64,000 nucleotides of DNA, from NCBI RefSeq assembly GCF_003952525.1, contig NZ_CP034451.1, positions 1,178,001 through 1,242,000 on the forward strand. The letters are read 5' to 3'. Of this stretch, positions 54,146 to 62,182 are shown in pieces. The translations under genes were made by a program, and so were the position numbers. This DNA comes from Mesorhizobium sp. M3A.F.Ca.ET.080.04.2.1 (GTDB taxonomy: Bacteria; Pseudomonadota; Alphaproteobacteria; Rhizobiales; Rhizobiaceae). Within the stretch, counting starts at the first letter, position 1; each line of letters begins with the position of its first letter. The notes under the pieces are model-generated. The model ran no database searches, had not been told where the DNA came from, and saw nothing but the letters and a program-made list of their open reading frames with translations.

Positions 54146-54376
54146 ATGAAAATCGTTCTGTCCGTACTCGTCGTGGCCCTTGCGCTGTCGCAAGCCGCCA
54201 TAGCCAAAGAGAAGATCCCGCCGCACGGGACCAAGGTCGTCAAGACGCAGAAAACCCCGCCGCTCGACCAGACGGTCACCGGCGGCACCATCGCACCGGC
54301 CGGCAGCACGGCCTCGTCAGCCGATCAGAGCCAGTTGGGCCAAGGCTATCCGGAGGCGCTGGACCTGCATTTCTAG
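54146..54376 (+). CDS. Small secreted protein
   Basis: 76 residues: signal peptide (MKIVLSVLVVALALSQAAIA), then a mature part rich in Lys, Pro, Thr and Gln (HGTKVVKTQKTPPLDQTVTGG). TGGGGAGTTGTC before ATG supports the start. No family recognised. A strong palindrome overlaps the end of the gene. Confidence 0.7.
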   Translation: MKIVLSVLVVALALSQAAIAKEKIPPHGTKVVKTQKTPPLDQTVTGGTIAPAGSTASSADQSQLGQGYPEALDLHF

Positions 54377-54450
54377 AGCGGATCATCGTTTCACCGAAAC
54401 GCCGATCCGCTCTAACCATTTGTTTTTGCGCAGTTCCGGACGGAATTGCG
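54373..54450. repeat. Rhizobial palindrome, terminator-like
   Basis: TAGAGCGGATC and GATCCGCTCTA with inner CGTTTC/GAAACG make a long hairpin (54373-54415), followed by AACCATTTGTTTTTGCGCAG and a GTTCCGGACGGAATTGCG element of the same family as the 60-bp tandem unit. The first arm begins at the gene's stop codon, so it may terminate that transcript. Confidence 0.7.
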
Positions 54451-54634
54451 GTGATGCACGTCGCCCCGAAATGTGCAGCGGGGATCACGACCTGCGTCAA
54501 AGCTAAGACTTGAAGCGCGTCGCGCGTCCCCCCGGGAGCGAGCGAGGAAAACAGCGGCGGCCGACAAGGCCGAACAGCCCAAGCCGCCGGCAGCGTTGGG
54601 AGGCTTGGCGCCGCCGCGGGGGCAGGCGCCCACC

Positions 54635-54730
54635 CGCGCGGACCGCGAGGCATCGCGGTCCGCGCGGGAATGCGTGACGACAGAAGGGCGGACCGCGAGA
54701 CATCGCGGTCCGCGCGGGCATGCCTGACGA
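54635..54730. repeat. Duplicated perfect hairpin
   Basis: CGCGCGGACCGCGA (GGCA) TCGCGGTCCGCGCG at 54635-54666 is a perfect 14-bp stem; a second copy with GACA loop is at 54688-54715 with an 11-bp stem. Both are followed by GCGGGNATGCNTGACGAC. Direct repeat period about 53 bases. Confidence 0.75.
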
Positions 54731-54740
54731 CGGGGCGCAC

Positions 54741-54897
54741 TGATCTCCCCCCTCGAGGGGAAGATGGCCGCGCAGCGGCAAGAGGGGGTCGGTTCGACTG
54801 GACTCGGCCCCCTTGCTGCAGGTGAAGGCTGGCGCTTCACGCGCGGCGACCCCCTCTGTCGCCTTCGGCGACATCTTCCCTCGAGGGGGGAGATGGC
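54741..54897. repeat. REP-like palindrome pair
   Basis: GATCTCCCCCCTCGAGGGGA with a GCCGCGCAGCGGC arm at left, spacer with GGTTCGACTGGACTCGGCCC, and inverted CGCCTTCGGCGACATCTTCC at right. Confidence 0.75.
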
Positions 54898-54906
54898 GCT
54901 CGATCT

Positions 54907-55449
54907 CTACTTAACCGGGATCATCAGATGGGCGTAGGGCGTGCCGGGCCACATCACATAGGGCTTGCTCGTGTCCGGCTTGGGGTCCGTCGGATAGCCC
55001 GCCATCATGTCCATGGCGTTGACGATCATCACATGCGGGCCGGTCTCTATCCAGTTGTTGCCCTCGGCGGGTGCCGTCGCATAGGGATCGGTGTTGCTGC
55101 CGTCGGTGCCGCCGGACAGCATGTACATGAAGCCGACCTTGCCCTTGGGCGGATCCTTCTTCTCGAGCCACGCCATCGCCCACTCCATCGAGTTGGCATC
55201 GCCGCACATCGGATCCGGTCCGGGCGAAGCCGGGTTGTCCGGCATGCACCAGAAACCGTTCTTGCCCTCGCGCAAGGTTTTCATGTTGCCTTTGTCGTCC
55301 ATTGAGTAGATGGCGGCGCCGCTCGCCACGGCGGCGGGCGCGGCGGACTCGGCGCTCTTGATCAGCGCAGCATCGTCGGCAACTGCGCTCTGCATCGCAA
55401 TCAAACTGCCCGCTGCCATAAGCGCAGCGACCGTCAGAAGCCGTTTCAT
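54907..55449 (-). CDS. Secreted hypothetical protein
   Basis: 180 residues: signal peptide (MKRLLTVAALMAAGSLIAMQSAVA) and a mature part with DDKGNMKTLREGKNGFWCMPDNP, MCGDANSMEWAMAWLEKK and TGPHVMIVNAMDMMAGYP, Met/Trp-rich with two Cys. The start has CCGGAGAACGGCC upstream; the longer frame passes into a repeat. No family recognised with certainty. Confidence 0.72.
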   Translation of the reverse strand: MKRLLTVAALMAAGSLIAMQSAVADDAALIKSAESAAPAAVASGAAIYSMDDKGNMKTLREGKNGFWCMPDNPASPGPDPMCGDANSMEWAMAWLEKKDPPKGKVGFMYMLSGGTDGSNTDPYATAPAEGNNWIETGPHVMIVNAMDMMAGYPTDPKPDTSKPYVMWPGTPYAHLMIPVK

Positions 55450-55610
55450 GGCCGTTCTCCGGTTCGAGTGGATGTCTTGTGCATGATGTCGGACGCACGG
55501 CTCTCCGGGGCCGTTTGTCGGTGACCGGATTTTACCAGATCGGGCGGTTCTGGACAATTGCAGGGTAGCTTCGGCTAAGGGGGTTGGCGAAACCGGCGGC
55601 GACATCGATT

Positions 55611-55637
55611 CGATCTCCCCCTCGAGGGGGGAGATCA
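55611..55637. repeat. Solo REP hairpin
   Basis: CGATCTCCCCCTCGAGGGGG then GAGATCAG; only the first hairpin of the unit is present, between two divergent genes. Confidence 0.7.
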
Positions 55638-55750
55638 GCACCCTCCCTTTATGTTGCGGCGCGTTAAATATGTTGCATTGCGATAGAGGCGCATAGAGGC
55701 GAGGCTTTCTTCAAGGCGGGATACGAACGAACATTGCGAGGTTCGTCTTC

Positions 55751-57763
55751 GTGTCAGAACCGTCCCAGGGCTTCCGGCCCGACATCGAAGGTCTGCGTGC
55801 GCTCGCCGTGGCGGGCGTGGTCGCCTTCCATTTCGGCCTGACGGGCCTTCCCGGCGGCTTTGCCGGCGTCGACATCTTCTTCGTCATCTCGGGCTATCTG
55901 ATCACCCGGCATCTGGTCGCCGAGATGTCCTCGACCGGCCGGCTCGACCTGCTGCGCTTCTACGCGCGGCGCGCGCGCAGGCTGTTGCCGGCAGCGCTCT
56001 TCGTCATCCTCGCTACGCTCGCCTTCGGCGTCATCGTGCTCTCGCCGGAAGAGCAGGCGCTCTATTCCAAGGGCGCGATGTTCGCCTCGGCCTATATGAT
56101 CAACCTGTGGCTGATCCGCTGGTCGTTCGACTATTTCGCCAACGACGCGGCCAGCAACCCGTTCATCCATTACTGGTCGCTGTCGGTGGAGGAGCAATTC
56201 TACCTCGCCTGGCCGGCGCTGCTGATGCTGGCCGCCTGGCTGAAGCCCGGCCGCCGCGCCATCGTGCTTGCCATCGGCATTGCCGGCCTCGTCTCCTTCG
56301 CCGTCTGCGCCTGGCTGACCACCGTGTCGCAGCCCTGGGCCTTCTACTTCTCGCCGCTGCGCGCCTGGGAGTTCGCCGCGGGCGGCCTGGCTTCGCTGGC
56401 GCCGGCGTGGCTGCTGGCGAAGCGCCCGCGGCTCGGCCTGGGTTTCGGCCTCGCCGGGCTGGCGATGATTGCGTTCGCTTACCTTACCTTCAGCGAGGAC
56501 TCCCCCTTCCCCGGCTTCCTGGCCCTGGTGCCGGTGGCCGGCACTGTCCTTCTGCTGCTGGCGGGCGCGGCCGGCGTCGGGAATGGCATTTCTTCACGCA
56601 ACTCCGAACGGAAAACCGCGGGGCACTTTTCCTGGAATTGCGTCAATGCCTTCCTGGCGCTGCCGCCCTTGCAGTGGGTCGGCAGGCTGTCCTACTCGCT
56701 CTATCTCTGGCATTGGCCGGTGATCGTCTATGCCGGCATGCTGACCACCGAGCTCTCCGTGCCGCAGCGCCTGATCTGCCTGGGGCTGACGCTGGCCCTC
56801 TCCGTCCTGACCTACCACCTGATCGAGAACCCGATCCGCCGCAACGGCTGGCTGATGGCCAACGCGGCGCGGGCGCTGGTGCCGGCCCTCCTCCTGACCG
56901 GCACCGGCGTCGCAGCTGCCTATGGCAACGCCAGGCTTGCCGTGCACGACCTCGACCCCGAGCAGCGCGAGATCGCCGCAAGCGCGGCCGAGCCGGCCAC
57001 CGCGCGCGCCAGCGCCTGCGTGCAGGATTATTTCACGGTGCGGCCGGCGCCCTGCGTGTTCGGGACCGGCCGGCGCGCCATCGCGCTGTTCGGCGACTCC
57101 CACGCCGACCACTGGTCGACGCCGCTGATCGAAGCGGCCAGGAAGGACGGCTACCGGGTCGAGACCTGGCTGAAGAGCTCATGCCGGGCCTCGCGCTTCA
57201 CCTTCTTCGTCGCCAAGCTGAAGCGCAACTACAGCGAATGCGACCAGTGGCGCGAGCAGGCGATCAAGGAGATCATCCAGGCGAAGCCGGCGCTGGTGGT
57301 GATCTCGGAACTGGCGCTGACCTCCTCGCGCAAGATGGCGGAAGGCAAGCGCGAGCCGGACACCTCGGACGCCGCCTGGCAGGCCGGCCTGCGCTCGACG
57401 CTGACCACGCTGAGCAATGCCGGGCTGAAGATCGCCTTCATCCGCGACGTGCCGTTCAACGACGAGCATATCGACACCTGCGTGGCGCGCGCGCTGTGGC
57501 GGGGCGGGACGCCCTCGCTCTGCGACCAGGCGCGCGCCGATGCCGCCAACGACAAGATGGCGGCGGTGGAGCGCGAGATCGTCACCAGCGTGCCGAACGC
57601 AAGCTATGTCGACCTCACCGACCGCTTCTGCAACGCCACCACCTGCCACGTCTTCATCGACGGCAAGCTCGCCTTCCGCGACCAGCACCATCTGGCGACG
57701 CCGTTCGCGGAATCGCTGGAGCCGGAGGTGGAGAAGAGGGTGATCTCGAAGGTAGGACGGTAG
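55751..57763 (+). CDS. Acyltransferase 3 (OafA/YrhL-like) with SGNH domain, carrying an in-frame palindrome
   Basis: 670 residues. The first 380 contain about ten membrane segments of the acyltransferase-3 family (FRPDIEGLRALAVAGVVAFHFG with the key His, and RLSYSLYLWHWPVIVYAGML). Residues 440-670 are a periplasmic SGNH-like domain with GDSHADHW near the front and DQHHLATPF at the end, the catalytic Ser and Asp/His blocks. These proteins O-acetylate surface polysaccharide or LPS. Residues about 280-298 (ISSRNSERKTAGHFSWNCV) come from a palindromic element inserted in frame. GTG start. Confidence 0.87.
   Translation: MSEPSQGFRPDIEGLRALAVAGVVAFHFGLTGLPGGFAGVDIFFVISGYLITRHLVAEMSSTGRLDLLRFYARRARRLLPAALFVILATLAFGVIVLSPEEQALYSKGAMFASAYMINLWLIRWSFDYFANDAASNPFIHYWSLSVEEQFYLAWPALLMLAAWLKPGRRAIVLAIGIAGLVSFAVCAWLTTVSQPWAFYFSPLRAWEFAAGGLASLAPAWLLAKRPRLGLGFGLAGLAMIAFAYLTFSEDSPFPGFLALVPVAGTVLLLLAGAAGVGNGISSRNSERKTAGHFSWNCVNAFLALPPLQWVGRLSYSLYLWHWPVIVYAGMLTTELSVPQRLICLGLTLALSVLTYHLIENPIRRNGWLMANAARALVPALLLTGTGVAAAYGNARLAVHDLDPEQREIAASAAEPATARASACVQDYFTVRPAPCVFGTGRRAIALFGDSHADHWSTPLIEAARKDGYRVETWLKSSCRASRFTFFVAKLKRNYSECDQWREQAIKEIIQAKPALVVISELALTSSRKMAEGKREPDTSDAAWQAGLRSTLTTLSNAGLKIAFIRDVPFNDEHIDTCVARALWRGGTPSLCDQARADAANDKMAAVEREIVTSVPNASYVDLTDRFCNATTCHVFIDGKLAFRDQHHLATPFAESLEPEVEKRVISKVGR
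56589..56642. repeat. Palindromic element inserted in frame in the acyltransferase gene
   Basis: TTTCTTCACGCAACTCCGAA then CGGAAAACCGCGGGGCACTT and TTCCTGGAATTGC match the 60-bp tandem unit of 16561-16754 at most positions. It is read without a stop between family-conserved segments, adding about 18 residues to a loop of the membrane part. Confidence 0.75.
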
Positions 57764-57782
57764 GCGGGGCGATGGAGCGCTT

Positions 57783-57983
57783 TATCTCCCCCCACGAGGT
57801 GGAGATGCCCGGTTCACCCTCCGTAGCTGCAGCGAAGCTGCTGCGAAGGATGGGCAGGCCAGAGGGGGTCGTCTCACGTAGAGCGCCGACGCCCCTCTCT
57901 CGACAATGAAGGCGTCGGCGCTCCATGCGCAACGACCCCCTCTGTCGCCTTCGGCGACATCTCCCCCTCAAGGGGGGAGACAA
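57783..57983. repeat. REP-like palindrome pair
   Basis: TATCTCCCCCCACGAGGTGG at left and CTGTCGCCTTCGGCGACATC then CCCCTCAAGGGGGGAGA at right. Between the arms of the left unit an extra CGTAGCTGCAGCGAAGCTG palindrome is inserted. Confidence 0.7.
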
Positions 57984-57986
57984 GAC

Positions 57987-58340
57987 TCACCCCACCACGA
58001 CCACAAAATGCTTGGTCACCGGCTCGACGATCTTCCAGGTGCCCTTGAAATCCGCCTCGACAACGAAGGCATCGCCCGGGCCGACCTCGACCGACTCGCC
58101 GCCGTCCGGCGTGATGATGATGCGGCCGGCGATCATGTGCACGAATTCATAGTCCGTGTAGGTGGCGTGGTAGGTGCCGGGCGAGGCGCGCCAGGTGCCC
58201 GACATCACCTTGCCGTCCTCGCTGGTGTGCTGGACCGCCGTCTGCATGGTCGGCCTGCCCTCGACCACGACCCAGCCCGGCAGGTCGCCCGGATCGGCAT
58301 GCTCGACGGCGCCGAATTTGAGGATGGTCTGCTTGGTCAT
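57987..58340 (-). CDS. Cupin-domain protein
   Basis: 117 residues from ATG 58340 (CAGGAGCCACCG upstream). Single cupin barrel: TWRASPGTYHATYTDYEFVHMIAGRIIITPDGGESVEVGPGDAFVVEADFKGTWKIVEPVTKHFVVV. The usual metal-binding set is only partly present (Glu in YEFVHM and its His). Resembles DUF861-type (RmlC-like, ureidoglycine aminohydrolase group) proteins. Substrate unknown. Confidence 0.82.
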   Translation of the reverse strand: MTKQTILKFGAVEHADPGDLPGWVVVEGRPTMQTAVQHTSEDGKVMSGTWRASPGTYHATYTDYEFVHMIAGRIIITPDGGESVEVGPGDAFVVEADFKGTWKIVEPVTKHFVVVVG

Positions 58341-58477
58341 CGGTGGCTCCTGCGGTTTGCGTTGGCCGGGTGATAGACTAGCGGATGTCGGCCCGACCCG
58401 CACGCGGCGCCGCGACAGTGGGTGACGGTGAGGGGATGGTTTTGCCCAGTGAAGGTAGCGCGGGGCGCTGGAGCGCG

Positions 58478-58655
58478 TGATCTCCCCCCTTGCGGGGGAG
58501 ATGGCCGGCAGGCCAGAGGGGGGTGCTGTCCCGCCAGCATATCAACCGGCCAGGTTGCGACTTCTGACGTTGAAGCCGTTATGGGAGGCGTCGGCGTTCC
58601 TTCACACCCCCCTCTGCCCTGCCGGGCATCTCCCCCGCAAGGGGGGAGATCGGCA
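58478..58655. repeat. REP-like palindrome pair
   Basis: TGATCTCCCCCCTTGCGGGG with GGGGTGCTGTCCCGCCAGC flank, and the inverted copy GCGTTCCTTCACACCCCCCT...GGGGGGAGATCGGCAGC. The two flank types face each other as at 48447-48604. Confidence 0.8.
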
Positions 58656-58688
58656 GCTTCGGCGTCGGCGCCCTACTAAGCCGCCCCC

Positions 58689-60821
58689 CTACTCCGCCGC
58701 CCGTGCCAGCTTCCGCCGCGCCGGGGGCCGGCGTTTGTGGGCTGGCTTCAGCGCCACGGGCGCGGCGTGCGAGAGCGCGCCGGTCACCGCGTCGACCATG
58801 CCGTGGGCGACGAAATCGGCGTTCAGGTCACCGGCGAGCTCGGCCGCGGCCTCGACATCGCCATTGCCTATCTCCGACCAGAAGACGATGCCGACCCTGA
58901 GCTGCGGCTTGAGGCGCTTCAGCCGGCGCACCATGAAACGCGCATGCTTGGTGGAATCGCGATTGAGGAAGCCGATGACGACGGCGTCGATGCCGTCCAG
59001 CGCGAGGCGGCGGATGGCGGACGGCTCCAGCTCGGCGAAGCTCGCCCGCGAGGCTTCGGCGCCCTGCACGACCAGCACCTGCGCCAGCATGGCGGCGGCG
59101 GCGTCGTCGAGCTCGCCGCGGCCGCCGGCGCACAGCACCGAAATGCCGGACCCGTCCGGCAGGTCGACCTCCTCGGCCTCGTCGGCGGTCTTGTCGCCAT
59201 TGATCTTCACTTCAGCCGCCTTGTCGGCGCCAGGCTTATCCGTGCCCGCTTTGTCCGGGCTTGCCTTGCGGCCATCGATCCTGGCTTGCGAAGCCTTGGC
59301 TTGCGAGCCCTTGCCGGGGGGCGCCTTGCCCTCGGCTGTCTTGCCCTCGGGCCGCTTCTCCTCGGCGGAAGCGGCGGCCTCCTCCTCCTCTTCGGCCTCG
59401 GCCTCCTCCTGGGCGCTGTCGTCGAGATTGGCGACCAGCGTCAGCGCGCTTTCGGCCACCTGCTGCCGCTGCTCGTCGTCCATGACGCCGCGCATGCGGT
59501 CCTGCTCGCCGAGCAGCAGCGCCGGCACGGCCACCTGGTCGTAGAACTCGAACAGGTATTTTTCCTCCAGCATCTCCTCGGCATGGTCGGTCGCCTCCTC
59601 CGGATCGCCGGCCAGCAGCCGCTGGTAGAGCCTGGCATGCGGCTCCAGCACCGGCTCGTTGCCGAACAGCACGTCGAGGAACTCGAACTGCGGCACATGC
59701 CGGCCGAGCACCACCAGGCAGACGGTGAGCGGCGTCGACAGCACCAGGCCGATCGGCCCCCACAGCCAGGTCCAGAAGATCGCCGCCACGATGATGGCTA
59801 ACGGCGACAAGCCGGTGCGCGAGCCGTAGAGCCAGGGCTCCACGACATTGCCGGTGATCAGCTCCATGACGATGAACAGCGCCGCGGTCCACAGGAGCAG
59901 CGACCAGCCGGGCGCCACGGCCAGCGCCAAAAACAGCGGCAGCAGCGCGCCGATGATCGGGCCGATATAGGGCACGAAGCGTAGCGCCAGTGCCAGCAGG
60001 CCCCAGAGCAGCGCGTTGGGAATGCCCAGCACCCAGAGCCCGATGGTGATGGGGATGGCGTAGACGATGTTGACCACCAATTGCATCAGCAGATACTGGC
60101 CGACGCGCTTGCCGGCATCCTGCAGCGCCTGCGTGGTGCGGTGCAGGTCGCCATAGCCGACGAGGCGGATGAAGCGGTCGCGCAGATCCTCGCGCTCCAT
60201 CAGCATGAAGATGACGACGACGATGACCAGGCCGGCGGAGGCGAGCGGGCTGAGCAGCGGCGCCACCAGGTTCTGCAGCACTTCGAGCGGCTTCTCATGC
60301 GCGACGACCTCGACCGGAATCGGCTCGCGCTTCGGCGCCTCGGCGGCCGAAGGCAACTGCGGCTCCTGGCGCTCGATCTCCTGGCCCACGCGCTCGATGA
60401 CGCCGCTCAGGCGCGAGATGATGCCGCCGCCGAGCCCGCTTTCCTTGAGCGCGCGGATCTTGGTCAGGATGTTGATCTGGTAGACGGGGATGTTGCTGGC
60501 AAGGTCGCTGACCTGGGTGGCGACGACGAAGGAGAACAGCGCAAGTGCTGCGAAGGCGCCGAGCACGCTGGCAATGACGGCGGCAAGGCGCGGAACGCCG
60601 AAGCGCTTCAGCCAGGCGACGACCGGGGCGATGGCGAAGGTCAAGAGCAGCGCGACGGCGATCGGCAGGAACACCTCGCGGCCGAAATAGAGTGCCGCGA
60701 CCGTGGTGACGACGCTGGCGACGGTCGGCAATGCGGTGCGGGGATGCCCCCTGGAGGCGGCAAGCAGGCTCGCCAGCCCGGGCTCCGACGCCCGTTCACC
60801 ATTCCCACGATTGGCCGCCAC
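58689..60821 (-). CDS. AI-2E family transporter with an extra C-terminal cytoplasmic domain
   Basis: 710 residues, about twice the usual AI-2E/PerM length. Residues 30-385 are the membrane domain: LPIAVALLLTFAIAPVVAWLKRFGVPR, a periplasmic/cytoplasmic helical insert, then AIPITIGLWVLGIPNALLWGLLALALRFVPYIGPIIGALLPL and GSRTGLSPLAIIVAAIFWTWLWGPIGLVLSTPL. A helical part (385-475) is followed by a Lys/Glu/Ala-rich linker (480-570), then a Rossmann-like fold (ISVLCAGGRGELDDAAAAMLAQVLVV, GIDAVVIGFLN) and a basic tail. The extra domain may be regulatory. Substrate not known. Confidence 0.85.
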   Translation of the reverse strand: MAANRGNGERASEPGLASLLAASRGHPRTALPTVASVVTTVAALYFGREVFLPIAVALLLTFAIAPVVAWLKRFGVPRLAAVIASVLGAFAALALFSFVVATQVSDLASNIPVYQINILTKIRALKESGLGGGIISRLSGVIERVGQEIERQEPQLPSAAEAPKREPIPVEVVAHEKPLEVLQNLVAPLLSPLASAGLVIVVVIFMLMEREDLRDRFIRLVGYGDLHRTTQALQDAGKRVGQYLLMQLVVNIVYAIPITIGLWVLGIPNALLWGLLALALRFVPYIGPIIGALLPLFLALAVAPGWSLLLWTAALFIVMELITGNVVEPWLYGSRTGLSPLAIIVAAIFWTWLWGPIGLVLSTPLTVCLVVLGRHVPQFEFLDVLFGNEPVLEPHARLYQRLLAGDPEEATDHAEEMLEEKYLFEFYDQVAVPALLLGEQDRMRGVMDDEQRQQVAESALTLVANLDDSAQEEAEAEEEEEAAASAEEKRPEGKTAEGKAPPGKGSQAKASQARIDGRKASPDKAGTDKPGADKAAEVKINGDKTADEAEEVDLPDGSGISVLCAGGRGELDDAAAAMLAQVLVVQGAEASRASFAELEPSAIRRLALDGIDAVVIGFLNRDSTKHARFMVRRLKRLKPQLRVGIVFWSEIGNGDVEAAAELAGDLNADFVAHGMVDAVTGALSHAAPVALKPAHKRRPPARRKLARAAE

Positions 60822-60900
60822 TTGTAGCCTCCACCGCCATCATTGGCGATATTTCGCCGGCGTGCAACGCATGGCGGGGGCGATGGTTGCGGAGCGCGAC

Positions 60901-61078
60901 CAATCTCCCCCCTCGAGGGGCCATCGAGGGGGAGATGTCGCCGTAGGCGACAGAGGGGGTCGCCGCGCGTCAAACGTCATCAATGACCTTCTTGCGCCGC
61001 CGAAAGGACGCCGGCGCTCTACGCGCGACGACCCCCTCTGGCCACTTCGCGGCCATCTCCCTCTCGAGGGGGAGATTG
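60901..61078. repeat. REP-like palindrome pair
   Basis: AATCTCCCCCCTCGAGGGGC with a second nested CATCGAGGGGGAGAT and CGCCGTAGGCGACAGAGG arm at left, inverted ACCCCCTCTGGCCACTTCGC...GGGGGAGATT at right. The left unit shows a small internal duplication. Confidence 0.75.
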
Positions 61079-61169
61079 CTTGGCGCCGCACATTTTCCCG
61101 GGAACACCACCCGCCCCGAAACCGTTTAGCGATCGAAGGGGCATCCATCGAAACCTCAAGGAGGCAGCG

Positions 61170-61484
61170 ATGAAACGGCTTCTGCTTGCTTCAATGATCG
61201 CCATCGCCTCGGCGTTCGCTGTTGCACCGGCCAGCGCCGGCGGCGTCCAGCTCGGTATCGGTATCGGCCCGTCCTATGATCCTTACTACGGAGACTACTA
61301 TGGCGGGTATTACCCTCATCGCTATTACCGACACGTCTACGATGACGACTACTACACTCCCTATCGCGATCGTTATGTGGTGCGCTATCATCACCGGCAT
61401 TATCGCAATTGCCGGATCAAGCTCGTGAAGCACTGGCGCCACCACCACCGCGTGGTGGAGGAAGTGCGCATCTGCCGCCGGTAA
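61170..61484 (+). CDS. Secreted Tyr/His-rich protein, paralog 1
   Basis: 104 residues: signal peptide (MKRLLLASMIAIASAFAVAPASA), then Gly/Tyr/Asp stretch (YDPYYGDYYGGYYPHRYYRHVYDDDYY) and a His/Arg end (RNCRIKLVKHWRHHHRVVEEVRICRR) with two Cys. CAAGGAGGCAGCG before ATG. The gene at 61719 has the same layout and matching end (KHWRHHHRVVEEVRICR versus RHWHHHRRVLERVRVCR). Surface or periplasmic metal binding is possible but unproven. Confidence 0.8.
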   Translation: MKRLLLASMIAIASAFAVAPASAGGVQLGIGIGPSYDPYYGDYYGGYYPHRYYRHVYDDDYYTPYRDRYVVRYHHRHYRNCRIKLVKHWRHHHRVVEEVRICRR

Positions 61485-61498
61485 CGGGTGGCCAGCGA

Positions 61499-61547
61499 CT
61501 CTCCCCCAGCGAGGGGGAGAGTCGCCGTGGGCGACAGGGGTCGCCTG
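61499..61547. repeat. REP-like palindrome
   Basis: ACTCTCCCCCAGCGAGGGGG then AGAGTCGCCGTGGGCGACAG. Separates the two paralogs. Confidence 0.65.
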
Positions 61548-61718
61548 GATATTGCATTTCCCAATCACAGCGCTTGGCTCTGGACGGACGGCTCTGACCG
61601 CCCCTCAGCTACGCATCCTCCTCCGACGAACATCGGCGATCACGAACATTAGCAATCGGGAACACAGGCTTCCCGCAGGGCGTTTACCGGGTAATCGGCC
61701 TTCAAGGAGGAGGTTGCC

Positions 61719-62078
61719 ATGAAAAAACTGTTACTTGCCTCGGTGATCGCCGTCGCTTCCGCGGCAGCGACAATCGCGCCCGCGGACGCACAGGGGTTCT
61801 TTGGCCTCGGCTTGAGCCCGTTCGGCGGCCCTTTCGGTGGCCCCTTCGGCGGGCCGTTTCCGTTTTACCGACCCTACTATGGCGGCCCATTCTACGACTA
61901 TGGCGGCCGCTATTACGGCCCGCGCTACTATAACGATTATTATCCGGGCTACGCCGTGCGCTACCCGCACCGCTACTACTACCGGCACCGCCACTATCGC
62001 CACTGTCACGTGAAGTGGGTGCGGCACTGGCACCATCACCGCCGTGTGCTGGAACGCGTGCGGGTGTGCCGGTATTGA
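61719..62078 (+). CDS. Secreted Tyr/His/Gly-rich protein, paralog 2
   Basis: 119 residues. Signal peptide (MKKLLLASVIAVASAAATIAPADA), then GGPFGG repeats, a Tyr-rich middle (YYGGPFYDYGGRYYGPRYYN) and a His-rich end with two Cys (HCHVKWVRHW, RVCRY). CAAGGAGGAGGTTGCC precedes ATG. A tandem relative of the gene at 61170; both carry the same ribosome binding region. Confidence 0.8.
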   Translation: MKKLLLASVIAVASAAATIAPADAQGFFGLGLSPFGGPFGGPFGGPFPFYRPYYGGPFYDYGGRYYGPRYYNDYYPGYAVRYPHRYYYRHRHYRHCHVKWVRHWHHHRRVLERVRVCRY

Positions 62079-62093
62079 GGGTCGCGATTGGCT

Positions 62094-62119
62094 GATCTCC
62101 CCCCTCGAGGGGGAGATTT
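62094..62119. repeat. Solo REP hairpin
   Basis: TGATCTCCCCCCTCGAGGGG then GAGATT, between paralog 2 and the DUF763 gene. Confidence 0.7.
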
Positions 62120-62182
62120 GACCGCGCTTGCAAATCCTGCCTGAATTGCCATCTACCTTTCGGCATTCAGGGAGAATCCCAC

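Noticed and set aside
54473..54727. Plus-strand 84-codon frame over the duplicated hairpins
   Set aside because: Its product is a translation of the hairpin repeats and GC-rich filler, without a ribosome binding site.
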